A stretch of 64,000 nucleotides of DNA from Buttiauxella ferragutiae (GCF_001654915.1 NZ_LXEQ01000065.1); one strand, 5' to 3'. Positions 7,839-16,857 are shown, numbered from the stretch's first letter. Translations and numbers: made by a program. The notes: generated by a model not told the origin, from the sequence alone.

Positions 7839-7862
7839 CTCCTGACAGCATACTGTCAGGAG
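7839..7862. promoter_or_regulatory. Perfect 24-bp palindrome, candidate WYL regulator operator
   Basis: Arms CTCCTGACAG and CTGTCAGGAG are perfect over 10 bp with a CATA centre. It lies 46 bp upstream of the VOC gene start, between that gene and the secF terminator. The inner TGACAG..CTGTCA is the kind of operator expected for YafY-type regulators. On the minus strand the centre also supplies a TATGCT -10-like box. No T-run follows, so it is not a terminator. Confidence 0.6.
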
Positions 7863-7876
7863 ACTTTTACTCAGAC

Positions 7877-7910
7877 GAAAAAAAACCGCAGCACAATGGC
7901 TGCGGTTTTA
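7877..7910 (-). terminator. Terminator of the queA-tgt-yajC-secDF operon
   Basis: On the minus strand the stem CCGCAGC/GCTGCGG is followed by a run of eight T. It lies just after the secF stop and closes the operon. Confidence 0.9.
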
Positions 7911-7932
7911 GCTTCCAGCAAAACCCTAAAGG

Positions 7933-8904
7933 TTAAGGCAGAATCGATGGCTGATCCGCACCTTCTTTTTCCACTTTCTGCTGCAACATGTGCTCGCGCT
8001 TCATGCCCAGCTTCAACGCCAGCGCGGACGCGACGTAAATGGAAGAAACCGTACCGATAGAAACACCGATAAGCATCGTCAGTGAGAAGCCTTTCAGCAT
8101 TGCCCCACCGAAGAGATACAACATCAGAATCACCACCAATGTAGTACCAGAGGTGATCAACGTACGATGCAGAGTCTGCGTCAAAGAAACGTTGAAGATT
8201 TCATACGGTGTACCGCGACGGATCTTACGGAAGTTCTCACGGATACGGTCTGATACCACGATACTGTCGTTCAGCGAGTAACCGATAACCGACATCAATG
8301 ACGCGACGATGGTTAAGTCTATCTCAATGTGGAACAACGACAGCACACCCAGAGTGATAACGACGTCGTGCATCAACGCAATAACCACACCGGCAGCCAG
8401 ACGCCACTCAAAACGGAAACCGACGTATACCAGAATGGAGATAAGCGCAGCTAACAACGCCAAAGCACCATTCTGAGCCAGATCCGCACCCACGCTTGGG
8501 CCAACGAACTCAATACGTTTTACACCGGCATTCTGGCTGGTTGCTTCGTTAATGACCTTAACGACCTGGCTACCCAGCACCTGACCACCGGTTTCCCCTT
8601 GGGCAGGTGGCATGCGCACCATGATGTCACGGCTGCTACCAAAATTCTGAACCAACGGATCCTGGAATCCAGCTTTCTCCAGTGCACTACGCATCATGTC
8701 CAAATCGGCTGGTTTTTCCAGCGAGATTTCGATGACGGTACCGCCGGTGAAATCCAGACCCCAGTTAAAACCTTTCACCCCGATAATCACGACGGAAAGG
8801 ATTAACAGGAATCCGGAAATACCGAAAGCCCAGAAATCCCAGCGCATAAAGTCATGGACTCTACGGCCGTAGTTTAATTGTTCAACAGTATATTCCTGTG
8901 CCAC
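7933..8904 (-). CDS. secF: Protein-export membrane protein SecF
   Basis: Partner of SecD in the inner membrane; the SecDF complex uses proton motive force to help pull translocated chains through SecYEG. The 323 residues hold an N-terminal membrane segment (about 22-42), a periplasmic P4 domain starting LDFTGGTVIEI, and five more membrane segments in the second half. Motifs VGFRFEWRLAAG and YSLNDSIVVSDRIREN are characteristic. The start MAQEYTVEQLNYGRR lies 10 bp from the secD stop. Confidence 0.98.
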   Translation of the reverse strand: MAQEYTVEQLNYGRRVHDFMRWDFWAFGISGFLLILSVVIIGVKGFNWGLDFTGGTVIEISLEKPADLDMMRSALEKAGFQDPLVQNFGSSRDIMVRMPPAQGETGGQVLGSQVVKVINEATSQNAGVKRIEFVGPSVGADLAQNGALALLAALISILVYVGFRFEWRLAAGVVIALMHDVVITLGVLSLFHIEIDLTIVASLMSVIGYSLNDSIVVSDRIRENFRKIRRGTPYEIFNVSLTQTLHRTLITSGTTLVVILMLYLFGGAMLKGFSLTMLIGVSIGTVSSIYVASALALKLGMKREHMLQQKVEKEGADQPSILP

Positions 8905-8914
8905 AACGCACTCC

Positions 8915-10762
8915 TCAGATAGACAGCTTGTTGATGCGTTTGCCGCCGTACAACAGGTTTACGATGGCACGGGTACCGACAATTGCGGTAAACATGGACG
9001 TCGCCACACCAATACCGGTCGTGATCGCAAAGCCTTTAATTGCCCCGGTGCCTACGGCATACAGGATGATGACCTTGATAAGCGTCGTGATGTTAGCATC
9101 GAAAATAGAGCTGAACGCGCCCTGATAACCTTCGTGGATAGCCTGTTGCACCGAACGCCCGTTACTAAGTTCTTCCTTAATACGTTCGTTTATCAGTACG
9201 TTAGCATCGACGGCTACCGCAAGGGTTAACACGATCCCCGCAATCCCCGGCATGGTCAACGTTGCCCCTGGAAGCAGGGACATAATCCCGACAATCATCA
9301 CCAGGTTTACCAACAATGCGGAAGTCGCAATCAGACCAAACTTCTTATAGAAGAACAGCATAAAGATGATTGAAACTGCCAGACCTGCCAGACACGCTTC
9401 CAGACCTTGCTTGATGTTTTCCATACCAAGGGTTGGACCGATGGTACGTTCTTCAACAATTTGGATTGGTGCGATCAATGCACCCGCACGCAGCAGCAAA
9501 GAGAGCTGACGCGCTTCGTTCGGGTTGCTGATACCGGTGATACGGAAGCTGTTACCTAAGCGCGACTGAATGTTTGCCACGTTGATAACTTCTTCTTGTT
9601 TCGCCAGAATTGAACGACCGGTTGCATCTTTCTTACCGCTGTCTTTGTACTCCACAAACAGGGTTGCCATCGGTTTACCGATGTTGTCCTTGGTGAAGTT
9701 AGACATGATGTTACCGCCAGCACTATCCAGTGAAATATTCACCTGTGCCTGGTTGTATTCATCGGTGCTCGAAGTGGAGTCAGTGATATGGTCACCGGTC
9801 AGAATCACACGCTTGTACAGGACAACCGGTTGACCTTCACGGGTATTTTTCACTTCGGAGTCACCCGGCACGCGGCCAGAGGCAGCAGCGGTGGCATCCA
9901 CGTTGGTGTTAACCAAACGGAACTCAAGTGTTGCTGTCGCGCCGAGAATTTCTTTCGCACGTGCAGTATCCTGAATACCAGGTAATTCAACCACGATACG
10001 ATCTGCACCCTGGCGTTGTACCAGAGGTTCAGCCACACCCAGTTGGTTTACACGGTTACGCAGGATATTAATGTTCTGCTGAACAGCATACTCACGCGCT
10101 TCGCTCAGACGAGCGTCCGTCATTACAGCACGCAATGCGTTGCTGCCCTGAGCGGAAATCACCAGGTCACGATGGCGTGGAGATAAATAAGAGATAGCGT
10201 CATCACGCGTTTTGCTGTCACGGAAGACAACATCAGCACCATAGTTATCGGCTTTACGCACGTTGGTGTAAGCGATGCTCTTTTCGCGCAAGTCAGTACG
10301 CAGGTTATCAATGGTTTGTTCCTGCAACTTGCTCAGTGCGGTATCCATGTCGACTTCCATCAGGAAGTGCACGCCACCACGCAGATCAAGACCCAGTTTC
10401 ATTGGTTCTGCGGAAATAGCGGATAACCAGCGAGGAGTAGCCGGAGCAAGGTTAAGTGCGACGACATATTTGTCGCCTAATACGCCCATCAGCGCTTCAC
10501 GAGCGCGCAGCTGCGTATCAGTGGTGTCAAAGCGTGCAAGAATTGCACCCTCGGATAGCGCCACAGACTTAGCGGTGATTTTATCTGCTTTTAAGGTGTT
10601 CTGGACCTGGATCAGCGTTTGTTCACTGGCGGCGACGCCGCGCGCGCCAGTGATCTGAACTGCCGGATCCTCACCATATAGGTTGGGAAGTGCGTATAGC
10701 AGACCGACGATAAAGACGACGATCAGCATGATGTACTTCCACAAAGGATAGCGGTTTAGCAC
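8915..10762 (-). CDS. secD: Protein translocase subunit SecD
   Basis: Larger half of the SecDF chaperone, an RND-superfamily membrane protein with a big periplasmic P1 domain that binds exported chains. The 615 residues match E. coli. They show the N-terminal membrane helix (about 9-27), the LGLDLRGGVHFLMEVD motif, and six membrane segments after about residue 450 with DANVLINERIKEEL, which carries the functionally key Asp/Arg pair. It is encoded between yajC and secF in one operon. Confidence 0.98.
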   Translation of the reverse strand: MLNRYPLWKYIMLIVVFIVGLLYALPNLYGEDPAVQITGARGVAASEQTLIQVQNTLKADKITAKSVALSEGAILARFDTTDTQLRAREALMGVLGDKYVVALNLAPATPRWLSAISAEPMKLGLDLRGGVHFLMEVDMDTALSKLQEQTIDNLRTDLREKSIAYTNVRKADNYGADVVFRDSKTRDDAISYLSPRHRDLVISAQGSNALRAVMTDARLSEAREYAVQQNINILRNRVNQLGVAEPLVQRQGADRIVVELPGIQDTARAKEILGATATLEFRLVNTNVDATAAASGRVPGDSEVKNTREGQPVVLYKRVILTGDHITDSTSSTDEYNQAQVNISLDSAGGNIMSNFTKDNIGKPMATLFVEYKDSGKKDATGRSILAKQEEVINVANIQSRLGNSFRITGISNPNEARQLSLLLRAGALIAPIQIVEERTIGPTLGMENIKQGLEACLAGLAVSIIFMLFFYKKFGLIATSALLVNLVMIVGIMSLLPGATLTMPGIAGIVLTLAVAVDANVLINERIKEELSNGRSVQQAIHEGYQGAFSSIFDANITTLIKVIILYAVGTGAIKGFAITTGIGVATSMFTAIVGTRAIVNLLYGGKRINKLSI

Positions 10763-10789
10763 GGTAGTTCCCTTAGGGAAAAACGAAAA

Positions 10790-11122
10790 TTACAGCGCCT
10801 TCATAGTGCCTTTCGGCAGAACGGCAGCTACGAAATCACGCTTGATAACCACTTCAGTGGTGTCGTTTAGCGCGATTGAGATATAGCCAGTTTCAGCTAC
10901 TTTCACTACGCGACCAACCAGACCACCAGTAGTCAGCACTTCATCCCCTTTAGAGATAGAGTCCATCAACTTTTTATGCTCTTTGGTACGTTTTTGCTGT
11001 GGGCGCAGGATCATGAAATAGAAGATCAGACCAAATACCACCAGCATAAGAATCAAAGAGTACGGGCTACCTTGCGCCGGAGCACCTGTTGCAGCAACCG
11101 CATCAGAAATGATAAAGCTCAT
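10790..11122 (-). CDS. yajC: Sec translocon accessory protein YajC
   Basis: Small single-span membrane protein that associates with SecDF and also with AcrB. The 110 residues have one membrane helix (about 21-40, YSLILMLVVFGLIFYFMI) followed by RPQQKRTKEHKKLM and a small cytoplasmic beta domain. Its position between tgt and secD is conserved across proteobacteria. Confidence 0.97.
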   Translation of the reverse strand: MSFIISDAVAATGAPAQGSPYSLILMLVVFGLIFYFMILRPQQKRTKEHKKLMDSISKGDEVLTTGGLVGRVVKVAETGYISIALNDTTEVVIKRDFVAAVLPKGTMKAL

Positions 11123-11143
11123 TCAAAATCCCTCATTATTAAA

Positions 11144-12271
11144 TTAATCAACATTCAAAGGTGGAACTGGTTTACCGGTTCGCTCGTAAAAATCACTCAC
11201 GAAGTGCTCTAATTTACCCTCTTCAATGGCCTTGCGTAAACCAGCCATTAAACGCTGGTAATAGCGCAGGTTATGAATCGTGTTGAGTCGTGCGCCGAGT
11301 ATTTCGTTGCAACGGTCAAGATGATGCAAGTAGGCACGTGAATAATTGCGACATGTATAGCAATCACATTCAGAATCCAACGGCGAAGTGTCATCTTTAT
11401 GCTTCGCATTGCGAATTTTAACCACACCATCGGTGACAAAAAGGTGACCATTACGTGCATTGCGGGTTGGCATCACGCAGTCGAACATATCAATACCGCG
11501 ACGAACACCTTCAACAAGGTCTTCCGGTTTCCCTACGCCCATCAAGTAACGAGGCTTATCTGCAGGGATTTGCGGGCAAACATGTTCCAGAATCCGGTGC
11601 ATGTCTTCCTTCGGCTCACCTACAGCCAGGCCGCCGACAGCGTAGCCATCAAAGCCTATCTCTACCAGACCTTTTACCGAGATATCTCGTAAATCTTCGT
11701 AAACGCTACCCTGAATAATGCCGAACAGCGCATTTTTATTCTCAAGAGAATCAAAGCGATCGCGGCTACGCTGTGCCCAGCGCAGAGACATTTCCATGGA
11801 ACGCTTCGCGTAATCCCAGTCAGCAGGATATGGCGTACATTCGTCGAAGATCATCACGATATCGGAACCGAGATCGTATTGAATTTCCATGGATTTTTCT
11901 GGATCGAGGAAAATCGCGTCGCCGTTAATTGGGTTGCGGAAATGCACACCAGCTTCGGTGATTTTACGGATATCGCCCAGGCTAAATACCTGGAAGCCAC
12001 CGGAGTCAGTCAGGATTGGACCTTTCCACTGCATGAAATCATGTAAGTCACCGTGCAACTTCATGATTTCCTGACCAGGACGCAGCCACAAGTGGAAGGT
12101 GTTGCCCAGAATAATCTGTGCGCCAGTGGCTTCAACTTCTTCTGGCGTCATCCCTTTTACGGTGCCATAAGTGCCAACAGGCATGAAAGCAGGCGTTTCT
12201 ACAACGCCACGGTCAAAGACCAGGCGGCCACGACGAGCGCGTCCGTCGGTTGTATCTAATTCAAATTTCAC
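11144..12271 (-). CDS. tgt: Queuine tRNA-ribosyltransferase
   Basis: Exchanges guanine-34 for preQ1 in the anticodon of tRNAs with GUN anticodons, the committed step of queuosine placement on tRNA. A TIM barrel of 375 residues contains DSGGFQVFSLG (catalytic Asp near 89-91), the nucleophile Asp in GIDMFDCVMPTRNARNG (near 264), and the zinc site CDCYTCRNYSRAYLHH near residue 302-317. It is next to queA, which uses its product. Confidence 0.98.
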   Translation of the reverse strand: MKFELDTTDGRARRGRLVFDRGVVETPAFMPVGTYGTVKGMTPEEVEATGAQIILGNTFHLWLRPGQEIMKLHGDLHDFMQWKGPILTDSGGFQVFSLGDIRKITEAGVHFRNPINGDAIFLDPEKSMEIQYDLGSDIVMIFDECTPYPADWDYAKRSMEMSLRWAQRSRDRFDSLENKNALFGIIQGSVYEDLRDISVKGLVEIGFDGYAVGGLAVGEPKEDMHRILEHVCPQIPADKPRYLMGVGKPEDLVEGVRRGIDMFDCVMPTRNARNGHLFVTDGVVKIRNAKHKDDTSPLDSECDCYTCRNYSRAYLHHLDRCNEILGARLNTIHNLRYYQRLMAGLRKAIEEGKLEHFVSDFYERTGKPVPPLNVD

Positions 12272-12314
12272 ATTTCCTCCAGCATCAGAGAAACAGTCTG
12301 ATGGTTAAGACAAA

Positions 12315-12339
12315 ACGTCGTCGGATTGACCGGCGACGT
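12315..12339 (-). terminator. Stem-loop between queA and tgt
   Basis: Arms ACGTCGTCGG and CCGGCGACGT enclose ATTGA, with one non-Watson-Crick position. On the minus strand it is followed by TTTGTCTT. It may reduce read-through from queA to tgt or mark an RNA processing site; the T-run is too poor for a firm terminator call. Confidence 0.4.
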
Positions 12340-12351
12340 AGAATTGACTGA

Positions 12352-13422
12352 TTAGGCGCCAGGGCGCTCATTTATCGCCTGCGGATTGTACGTGATGTAC
12401 ATGGCATCCCCGTAACTAAAAAATCGATATTCGGAGTTAACAGCGGCTTTATAGGCGTTCATGGTGTTTTTATAACCAGCAAACGCGGAAACCAGCATGA
12501 TCAGAGTCGATTCCGGCAGGTGGAAGTTGGTCACCAGTGCATCAATCACTTTGTATTGATAGCCTGGATAGATGAAGATTTGGGTATCACCGAAGAACGG
12601 TTCGATCAGGTCGTTTTTTGCGGCCTGCGCCGCACTTTCCAATGAGCGAACTGAAGTGGTTCCTACTGCGATAACGCGATTACCACGCGCTTTGCAGGCT
12701 AGCACCGCGTCAACCACGTCCTGTGGCACTTCCGCATATTCGGAGTGCATGATGTGGTCTTCGATGCTATCCACGCGCACAGGCTGGAATGTTCCGGCTC
12801 CTACGTGCAACGTCACAAACGCCTGCTCAATGCCTTTATTGCGCAACGCTTCAAGCAATGGCTCGTCAAAGTGCAAGCCGGCAGTAGGCGCGGCAACCGC
12901 ACCGGGTTTCTGGCTATAAACGGTTTGATACAGCTCGCGGTCAGAGTCTTCATCCGGGCGGTCGATGTACGGCGGCAGCGGCATATGGCCGATGCTGTTG
13001 AGAATATCAAGGACACTGCGCTCGTCTTCAAACTGCACTTCAAACAACGCATCGTGGCGCGCAACCATCGTGGCATGTACGCTTTCATCATCGCCCAGCA
13101 ACAATTCAGCACCCGGTTTAGGGGCTTTAGAAGCACGGATATGCGCGAGGATACGTTTGTCGTCAAGCATACGTTCGACCAGCACTTCAATCTTGCCGCC
13201 GCTGGCTTTACGGCCAAAAAGGCGCGCCGGGATCACGCGGGTATTGTTAAAGACCAGCAGATCTCCAGGGTTGAGCTTATCGAGCAAATCGGTGAAAGTG
13301 CCATGCGTTAAATTACCCGAGGGCCCTTCCAGAGACAGCAAACGGCACCCACTGCGCTGTGCTTGTGGATAGTGGGCAATCAAGGATTCAGGTAATTCAA
13401 AGGAAAAATCGGCAACACGCAT
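12352..13422 (-). CDS. queA: S-adenosylmethionine:tRNA ribosyltransferase-isomerase
   Basis: Transfers and rearranges the ribose of S-adenosylmethionine onto 7-aminomethyl-7-deazaguanine in tRNA to make epoxyqueuosine. The 356 residues match the family. Landmarks are the N-terminal DFSFELPESLIAHYP, VFNNTRVIPARLFG near residue 55, AAPTAGLHFDEPLL near 180 and LVTNFHLPESTLIMLVSAF near 300. It is the first gene of the queA-tgt-yajC-secDF operon and divergent from acpH. Confidence 0.98.
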   Translation of the reverse strand: MRVADFSFELPESLIAHYPQAQRSGCRLLSLEGPSGNLTHGTFTDLLDKLNPGDLLVFNNTRVIPARLFGRKASGGKIEVLVERMLDDKRILAHIRASKAPKPGAELLLGDDESVHATMVARHDALFEVQFEDERSVLDILNSIGHMPLPPYIDRPDEDSDRELYQTVYSQKPGAVAAPTAGLHFDEPLLEALRNKGIEQAFVTLHVGAGTFQPVRVDSIEDHIMHSEYAEVPQDVVDAVLACKARGNRVIAVGTTSVRSLESAAQAAKNDLIEPFFGDTQIFIYPGYQYKVIDALVTNFHLPESTLIMLVSAFAGYKNTMNAYKAAVNSEYRFFSYGDAMYITYNPQAINERPGA

Positions 13423-13529
13423 GGTTTAGAGCTCAAGACTTAAAAAGTGGCGCTACAGTCTAGTGCCAGGGGACACTCCCTGCAAGGAAAAGGACGCCCG
13501 TTAATGCTGAATCGACAATTAAGGTTACT

Positions 13530-14111
13530 ATGAATTTTCTCGCCCATTTACATCTTGCAAGCCTTGCTGACAGCTCACTTCTGGGGAATTTGCTTGCCGA
13601 TTTTGTCCGTGGCAACCCGAATGAAAGCTATCCGGGTGACGTCGTGGCGGGTATCCATATGCATCGCCGCGTCGATGTGCTGACCGATAGCTTGCCGGAG
13701 GTGGCGATTGCGCGACAATGGTTCCGCCCTGAAACTCGCCGTGTCGCCCCGATAACATTAGATGTGATGTGGGACCATTTCGTTTCACGCCACTGGCAGA
13801 CACTCTGCCCAAACACGCCGCTGCCAGAATTTGTCGCTTACGCGCGTGCCAATATCGAACCCTTTTTAATCGATACCCCAGAACGCTTTATCAATCTTAA
13901 TCACTATCTGTGGGACGAGCGCTGGCTCGAGCGTTATAGCGACATGGCATTTATTGCTAATGTTCTCAATGGGATGGCTACGCGTAGACCAAAACTCGAT
14001 GCTTTGCGAGCTTCCTGGCAAGATCTTGATACCCATTACGCTGCGCTTGAAGAATTGTTCTGGCAGTTCTACCCACGCATGATGGTAATGGCAGAACAAA
14101 AAAGTTTGTAA
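13530..14111 (+). CDS. acpH: Acyl carrier protein phosphodiesterase
   Basis: Removes 4'-phosphopantetheine from holo-ACP in the cytoplasm. The 193-residue HD-like helical protein starts MNFLAHLHLASLADSSLLGNLLADFVRG. It carries metal-binding candidates in MHRRVD and LDVMWDHFVSRHW (about residues 46-90). Lengths and blocks match E. coli AcpH (YajB). It is transcribed away from queA, with an AAGG ribosome-binding site before the ATG. Confidence 0.95.
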   Translation: MNFLAHLHLASLADSSLLGNLLADFVRGNPNESYPGDVVAGIHMHRRVDVLTDSLPEVAIARQWFRPETRRVAPITLDVMWDHFVSRHWQTLCPNTPLPEFVAYARANIEPFLIDTPERFINLNHYLWDERWLERYSDMAFIANVLNGMATRRPKLDALRASWQDLDTHYAALEELFWQFYPRMMVMAEQKSL

Positions 14112-14139
14112 CCGATCTCAGCCTGGTTATTTACTTCTT

Positions 14140-14165
14140 GCCCTTTTATAAAAAAGGGCTACTTT
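14140..14165 (+). terminator. Stem-loop after acpH
   Basis: Arms GCCCTTTT and AAAAGGGC enclose ATAA, 29 bp after the acpH stop. Only a short TACTTT follows, so termination is likely but not strong. Confidence 0.55.
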
Positions 14166-14196
14166 GGATCGCTGCTGTGCGAATATTCATTTTTTG

Positions 14197-14263
14197 ATAG
14201 GTAATTCCTATCTGATTAATCGGCACAGTATGCTTGAGTTAGAGGGATTGCCGCCCCTATACT
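14197..14263 (+). promoter_or_regulatory. Peroxiredoxin promoter with candidate OxyR site
   Basis: The OxyR pattern ATAG-N7-CTAT-N7-ATAG-N7-CTAT is matched exactly in its first half (ATAG at 14197, CTAT at 14208) and loosely in its second (ATCG at 14219, ATGC at 14230). A promoter follows directly: TTGAGT (14234-14239), 18 bases, TATACT (14258-14263). OxyR activator sites usually abut the -35 in just this way. Confidence 0.6.
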
Positions 14264-14312
14264 CCCCCCCGTTGCGTTAACACTCACTTTAACAAAATTA
14301 ACAGGAGTACAT

Positions 14313-14915
14313 ATGGTCCTGGTTACTCGTCCAGCCCCTGACTTTACAGCTGCAGCCGTACTCGGCAGTGGCGAAATCGTTGAAAACTTCAATTTCAAAG
14401 CACACACCAATGGTAAAACCACCGTTGTGTTCTTCTGGCCAATGGACTTCACTTTCGTATGCCCGTCTGAACTGATTGCGTTCGACAAGCGTTACGAAGA
14501 ATTCCAGAAACGTGGCGTAGAAGTCGTTGGTGTATCTTTTGACTCCGAGTTCGTTCACAACGCATGGCGTAAAACCCCTGTTGATAAAGGCGGCATCGGT
14601 GAAGTGAAATATGCGATGGTTGCTGACATTAAGCGTGAAATTCAGAAAGCTTATGGCATCGAACATCCAGACGCAGGCGTTGCTCTGCGCGGTTCTTTCC
14701 TGATCGACAAAGCCGGTATCGTGCGTCACCAGGTTGTTAACGACCTGCCGCTGGGCCGTAACGTTGATGAAATGCTGCGTATGGTTGATGCGCTGCAATT
14801 CCACGAAGAGCACGGCGAAGTGTGCCCAGCGCAGTGGGAAAAAGGTAAAGAAGGCATGAACGCGTCTCCAGACGGCGTTGCTAAATACCTGAGCGAAAAC
14901 GTTTCTAGCCTGTAA
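14313..14915 (+). CDS. Typical 2-Cys peroxiredoxin (AhpC/TsaA type)
   Basis: Thiol peroxidase that reduces hydrogen peroxide and organic peroxides. The 200 residues carry the peroxidatic cysteine at position 50 in DFTFVCPSE and the resolving cysteine at 171 in HGEVCPAQW; both are needed for the typical 2-Cys cycle. GVSFDSEFVHNAW and DLPLGRNVDEMLRM are conserved. It is not the E. coli ahpCF pair and no ahpF lies nearby; Salmonella carries a similar tsaA gene beside yajB. A candidate OxyR site and strong promoter precede it, and an AACAGGAG ribosome-binding site gives high translation. Confidence 0.92.
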   Translation: MVLVTRPAPDFTAAAVLGSGEIVENFNFKAHTNGKTTVVFFWPMDFTFVCPSELIAFDKRYEEFQKRGVEVVGVSFDSEFVHNAWRKTPVDKGGIGEVKYAMVADIKREIQKAYGIEHPDAGVALRGSFLIDKAGIVRHQVVNDLPLGRNVDEMLRMVDALQFHEEHGEVCPAQWEKGKEGMNASPDGVAKYLSENVSSL

Positions 14916-14936
14916 TTGCTAAACGTTTTTGACGAG

Positions 14937-14961
14937 AAAGGCCGCGCAAGCGGCCTTTTTA
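14937..14961 (+). terminator. Terminator of the peroxiredoxin gene
   Basis: Stem AAAGGCCGC/GCGGCCTTT with a GCAA tetraloop, followed by TTTTT after the stem. It also lies just beyond the 3' end of the convergent amidohydrolase gene and has A-runs on its left, so it may act both ways. Confidence 0.88.
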
Positions 14962-14965
14962 GTTT

Positions 14966-16834
14966 CTAGAAAGCAAAACAAGAACAGCCCATCACGCCCC
15001 AGAATGCGCCTTCATTAGCAACCGGAATCGCGGATTTACGCGCCACGTCATGTTGATGCCCATGCACATTGCAGCTTCCGCAGCATTGGTGAACTTGCGC
15101 CATCATCCCCACTTTCCCAGCCTCTGGCGGTGCCGAACGGTAATGCCCAGGAACGTTCACCACAGGCGACCATTCGGGTAGCACTGGAATCGGTGGTGGA
15201 GCAAGCGCGGTAAAGGCACCTGCTGCATAAACCACTTTGCCATCCACCAGCGTTAACAGCGATTCAATGCCTTTGATTTCCTCTTCTGGCACCTTAAAGA
15301 AATCTTTTGAAAGCACGACTAAATCGGCAAGTTGCCCGGCTTTAATACGCCCTTTTTTACCCTGTTCACTGGAAAACCACGCGCTGCCAGCCGTCCATAG
15401 CTCAAGCGCCACATCACGCGAAAGCCGGTTATTGTCGTCATACATTTGCATCCCGCCTACCGTGCGCCCCGACACCAGCCAGTAAAGCGCCGTCCACGGA
15501 TTATAACTGGCGACACGCGTCGCATCCGTCCCCAGCCCAACTGGTAATTCAGCGGCGAGCATTTTCGCGATAGGCGGCGTCTGTTTAACAGCTTCGGCAC
15601 CATAACGTGCCGCGTAATATTCGCCCTGAAAAGCCATGCGATGCTGGACCGCGATACCGCCTCCCAACGCCTTAACGCGCTCAATATTCTTTTCACTGAT
15701 GGTTTCTGCGTGGTCAAAAAGCCAGTGCAGGCCGTTAAACGGAATCTCACGATTCACCTTCTCAAACACCTCCAGCATACGGCTGATGGATTCGTTATAA
15801 GTCGCATGAAGACGGAATGGCCAACGATGTTCCACTAAATGGCGCACCACGCGTTCCAGCTCTTGCTCCATACCGTCTGGTAAATCCGGGCGCGGCTGCA
15901 AGAAATCTTCAAAATCAGCGGCTGAAAACACCAACATTTCCCCGGCACCATTTGCACGATAGAAATCAGTGCCCTGCCCTGGTTTCAGCATATCGGTCCA
16001 TTTTTCAAAATCTTCCAGCTCATGCTGCGGACGCTGGGTAAACAGGTTGTAGGCAATACGCACCGTCATCTGTTTTTGCGCGTGGAGTTGGTCAATGATT
16101 TGATAATCTTCGGGATAGTTTTGGAACCCGCCACCGGCATCAATCGCGCTGGTAATCCCTAATCGGTTAAGCTCACGCATAAACTGGCGCGTCGAATTGA
16201 CCTGTAAATCGAGCGGTAATTTCGGCCCTTTCGCCAGCGTCGAGTACAGAATCATGGCATTCGGTTTGGCGATAAGCATGCCGGTTGGATTGCCATTTCG
16301 GTCACGCATAATCTCGCCACCCGCTGGATTGGGCGTGTCTTTGGTGTAACCCACCGCTTTTAGTGCCGCCTGGTTTAACAATGCGCGATCGTAGAGATGC
16401 AACACAAAAACCGGCGTATCCGGTGCCGCCTCGTTGAGTTCTTCAAGCGTTGGCATACGGCGCTCGGCAAACTGAAATTCCGTCCACCCCCCGACCACGC
16501 GCACCCATTGTGGCGACGGCGTGCGTAATGCCTGCTCTTTGAGCATACGCAAGGCATCGGCCAGAGAAGGCACACCTTCCCAACGCAGCTCCAGGTTGTA
16601 GTTCAAGCCGCCACGAATCAAATGCAGATGTGAGTCGTTCAGGCCTGGAATCACCGTATAACCTTTGAGATCAACACGCTGCGTTTCTTCATTGGCAAAA
16701 CTCATCACCCAGGATTCGCTGCCCACGGCAACAATTTTACCGTCTTTGATCGCCACGGCTTCGGCGAGCGGCGTTTCGCTGTCGAGAGTGTGAAACTGAC
16801 CGTTAGTGAGAATGAGTGAGGCAATTTGCGACAT
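14966..16834 (-). CDS. Metal-dependent amidohydrolase, YtcJ-like
   Basis: Predicted hydrolase of the amidohydrolase superfamily (amidohydrolase 3, YtcJ branch). The 622 residues include the N-terminal composite domain with PGLNDSHLHLIRGG (HxH metal ligands near residues 69-71), a long TIM-barrel region, HWLFDHAETIS and the late Asp in LGTDATRVASYNPWTALYW. The usual family ends near residue 560; here a tail of about 50 residues carries QCCGSCNVHGHQHD and a final GCSCF, a Cys/His-rich segment that may bind metal. The substrate is unknown. It is followed upstream by two small genes on the same strand. Confidence 0.85.
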   Translation of the reverse strand: MSQIASLILTNGQFHTLDSETPLAEAVAIKDGKIVAVGSESWVMSFANEETQRVDLKGYTVIPGLNDSHLHLIRGGLNYNLELRWEGVPSLADALRMLKEQALRTPSPQWVRVVGGWTEFQFAERRMPTLEELNEAAPDTPVFVLHLYDRALLNQAALKAVGYTKDTPNPAGGEIMRDRNGNPTGMLIAKPNAMILYSTLAKGPKLPLDLQVNSTRQFMRELNRLGITSAIDAGGGFQNYPEDYQIIDQLHAQKQMTVRIAYNLFTQRPQHELEDFEKWTDMLKPGQGTDFYRANGAGEMLVFSAADFEDFLQPRPDLPDGMEQELERVVRHLVEHRWPFRLHATYNESISRMLEVFEKVNREIPFNGLHWLFDHAETISEKNIERVKALGGGIAVQHRMAFQGEYYAARYGAEAVKQTPPIAKMLAAELPVGLGTDATRVASYNPWTALYWLVSGRTVGGMQMYDDNNRLSRDVALELWTAGSAWFSSEQGKKGRIKAGQLADLVVLSKDFFKVPEEEIKGIESLLTLVDGKVVYAAGAFTALAPPPIPVLPEWSPVVNVPGHYRSAPPEAGKVGMMAQVHQCCGSCNVHGHQHDVARKSAIPVANEGAFWGVMGCSCFAF

Positions 16835-16857
16835 AACCCGTACTCCTCAGTAAAACG

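Noticed and set aside
12745..13311. 188-codon plus-strand frame opposite queA
   Set aside because: Fully antisense to a conserved essential-length gene; a GC-skewed shadow frame.
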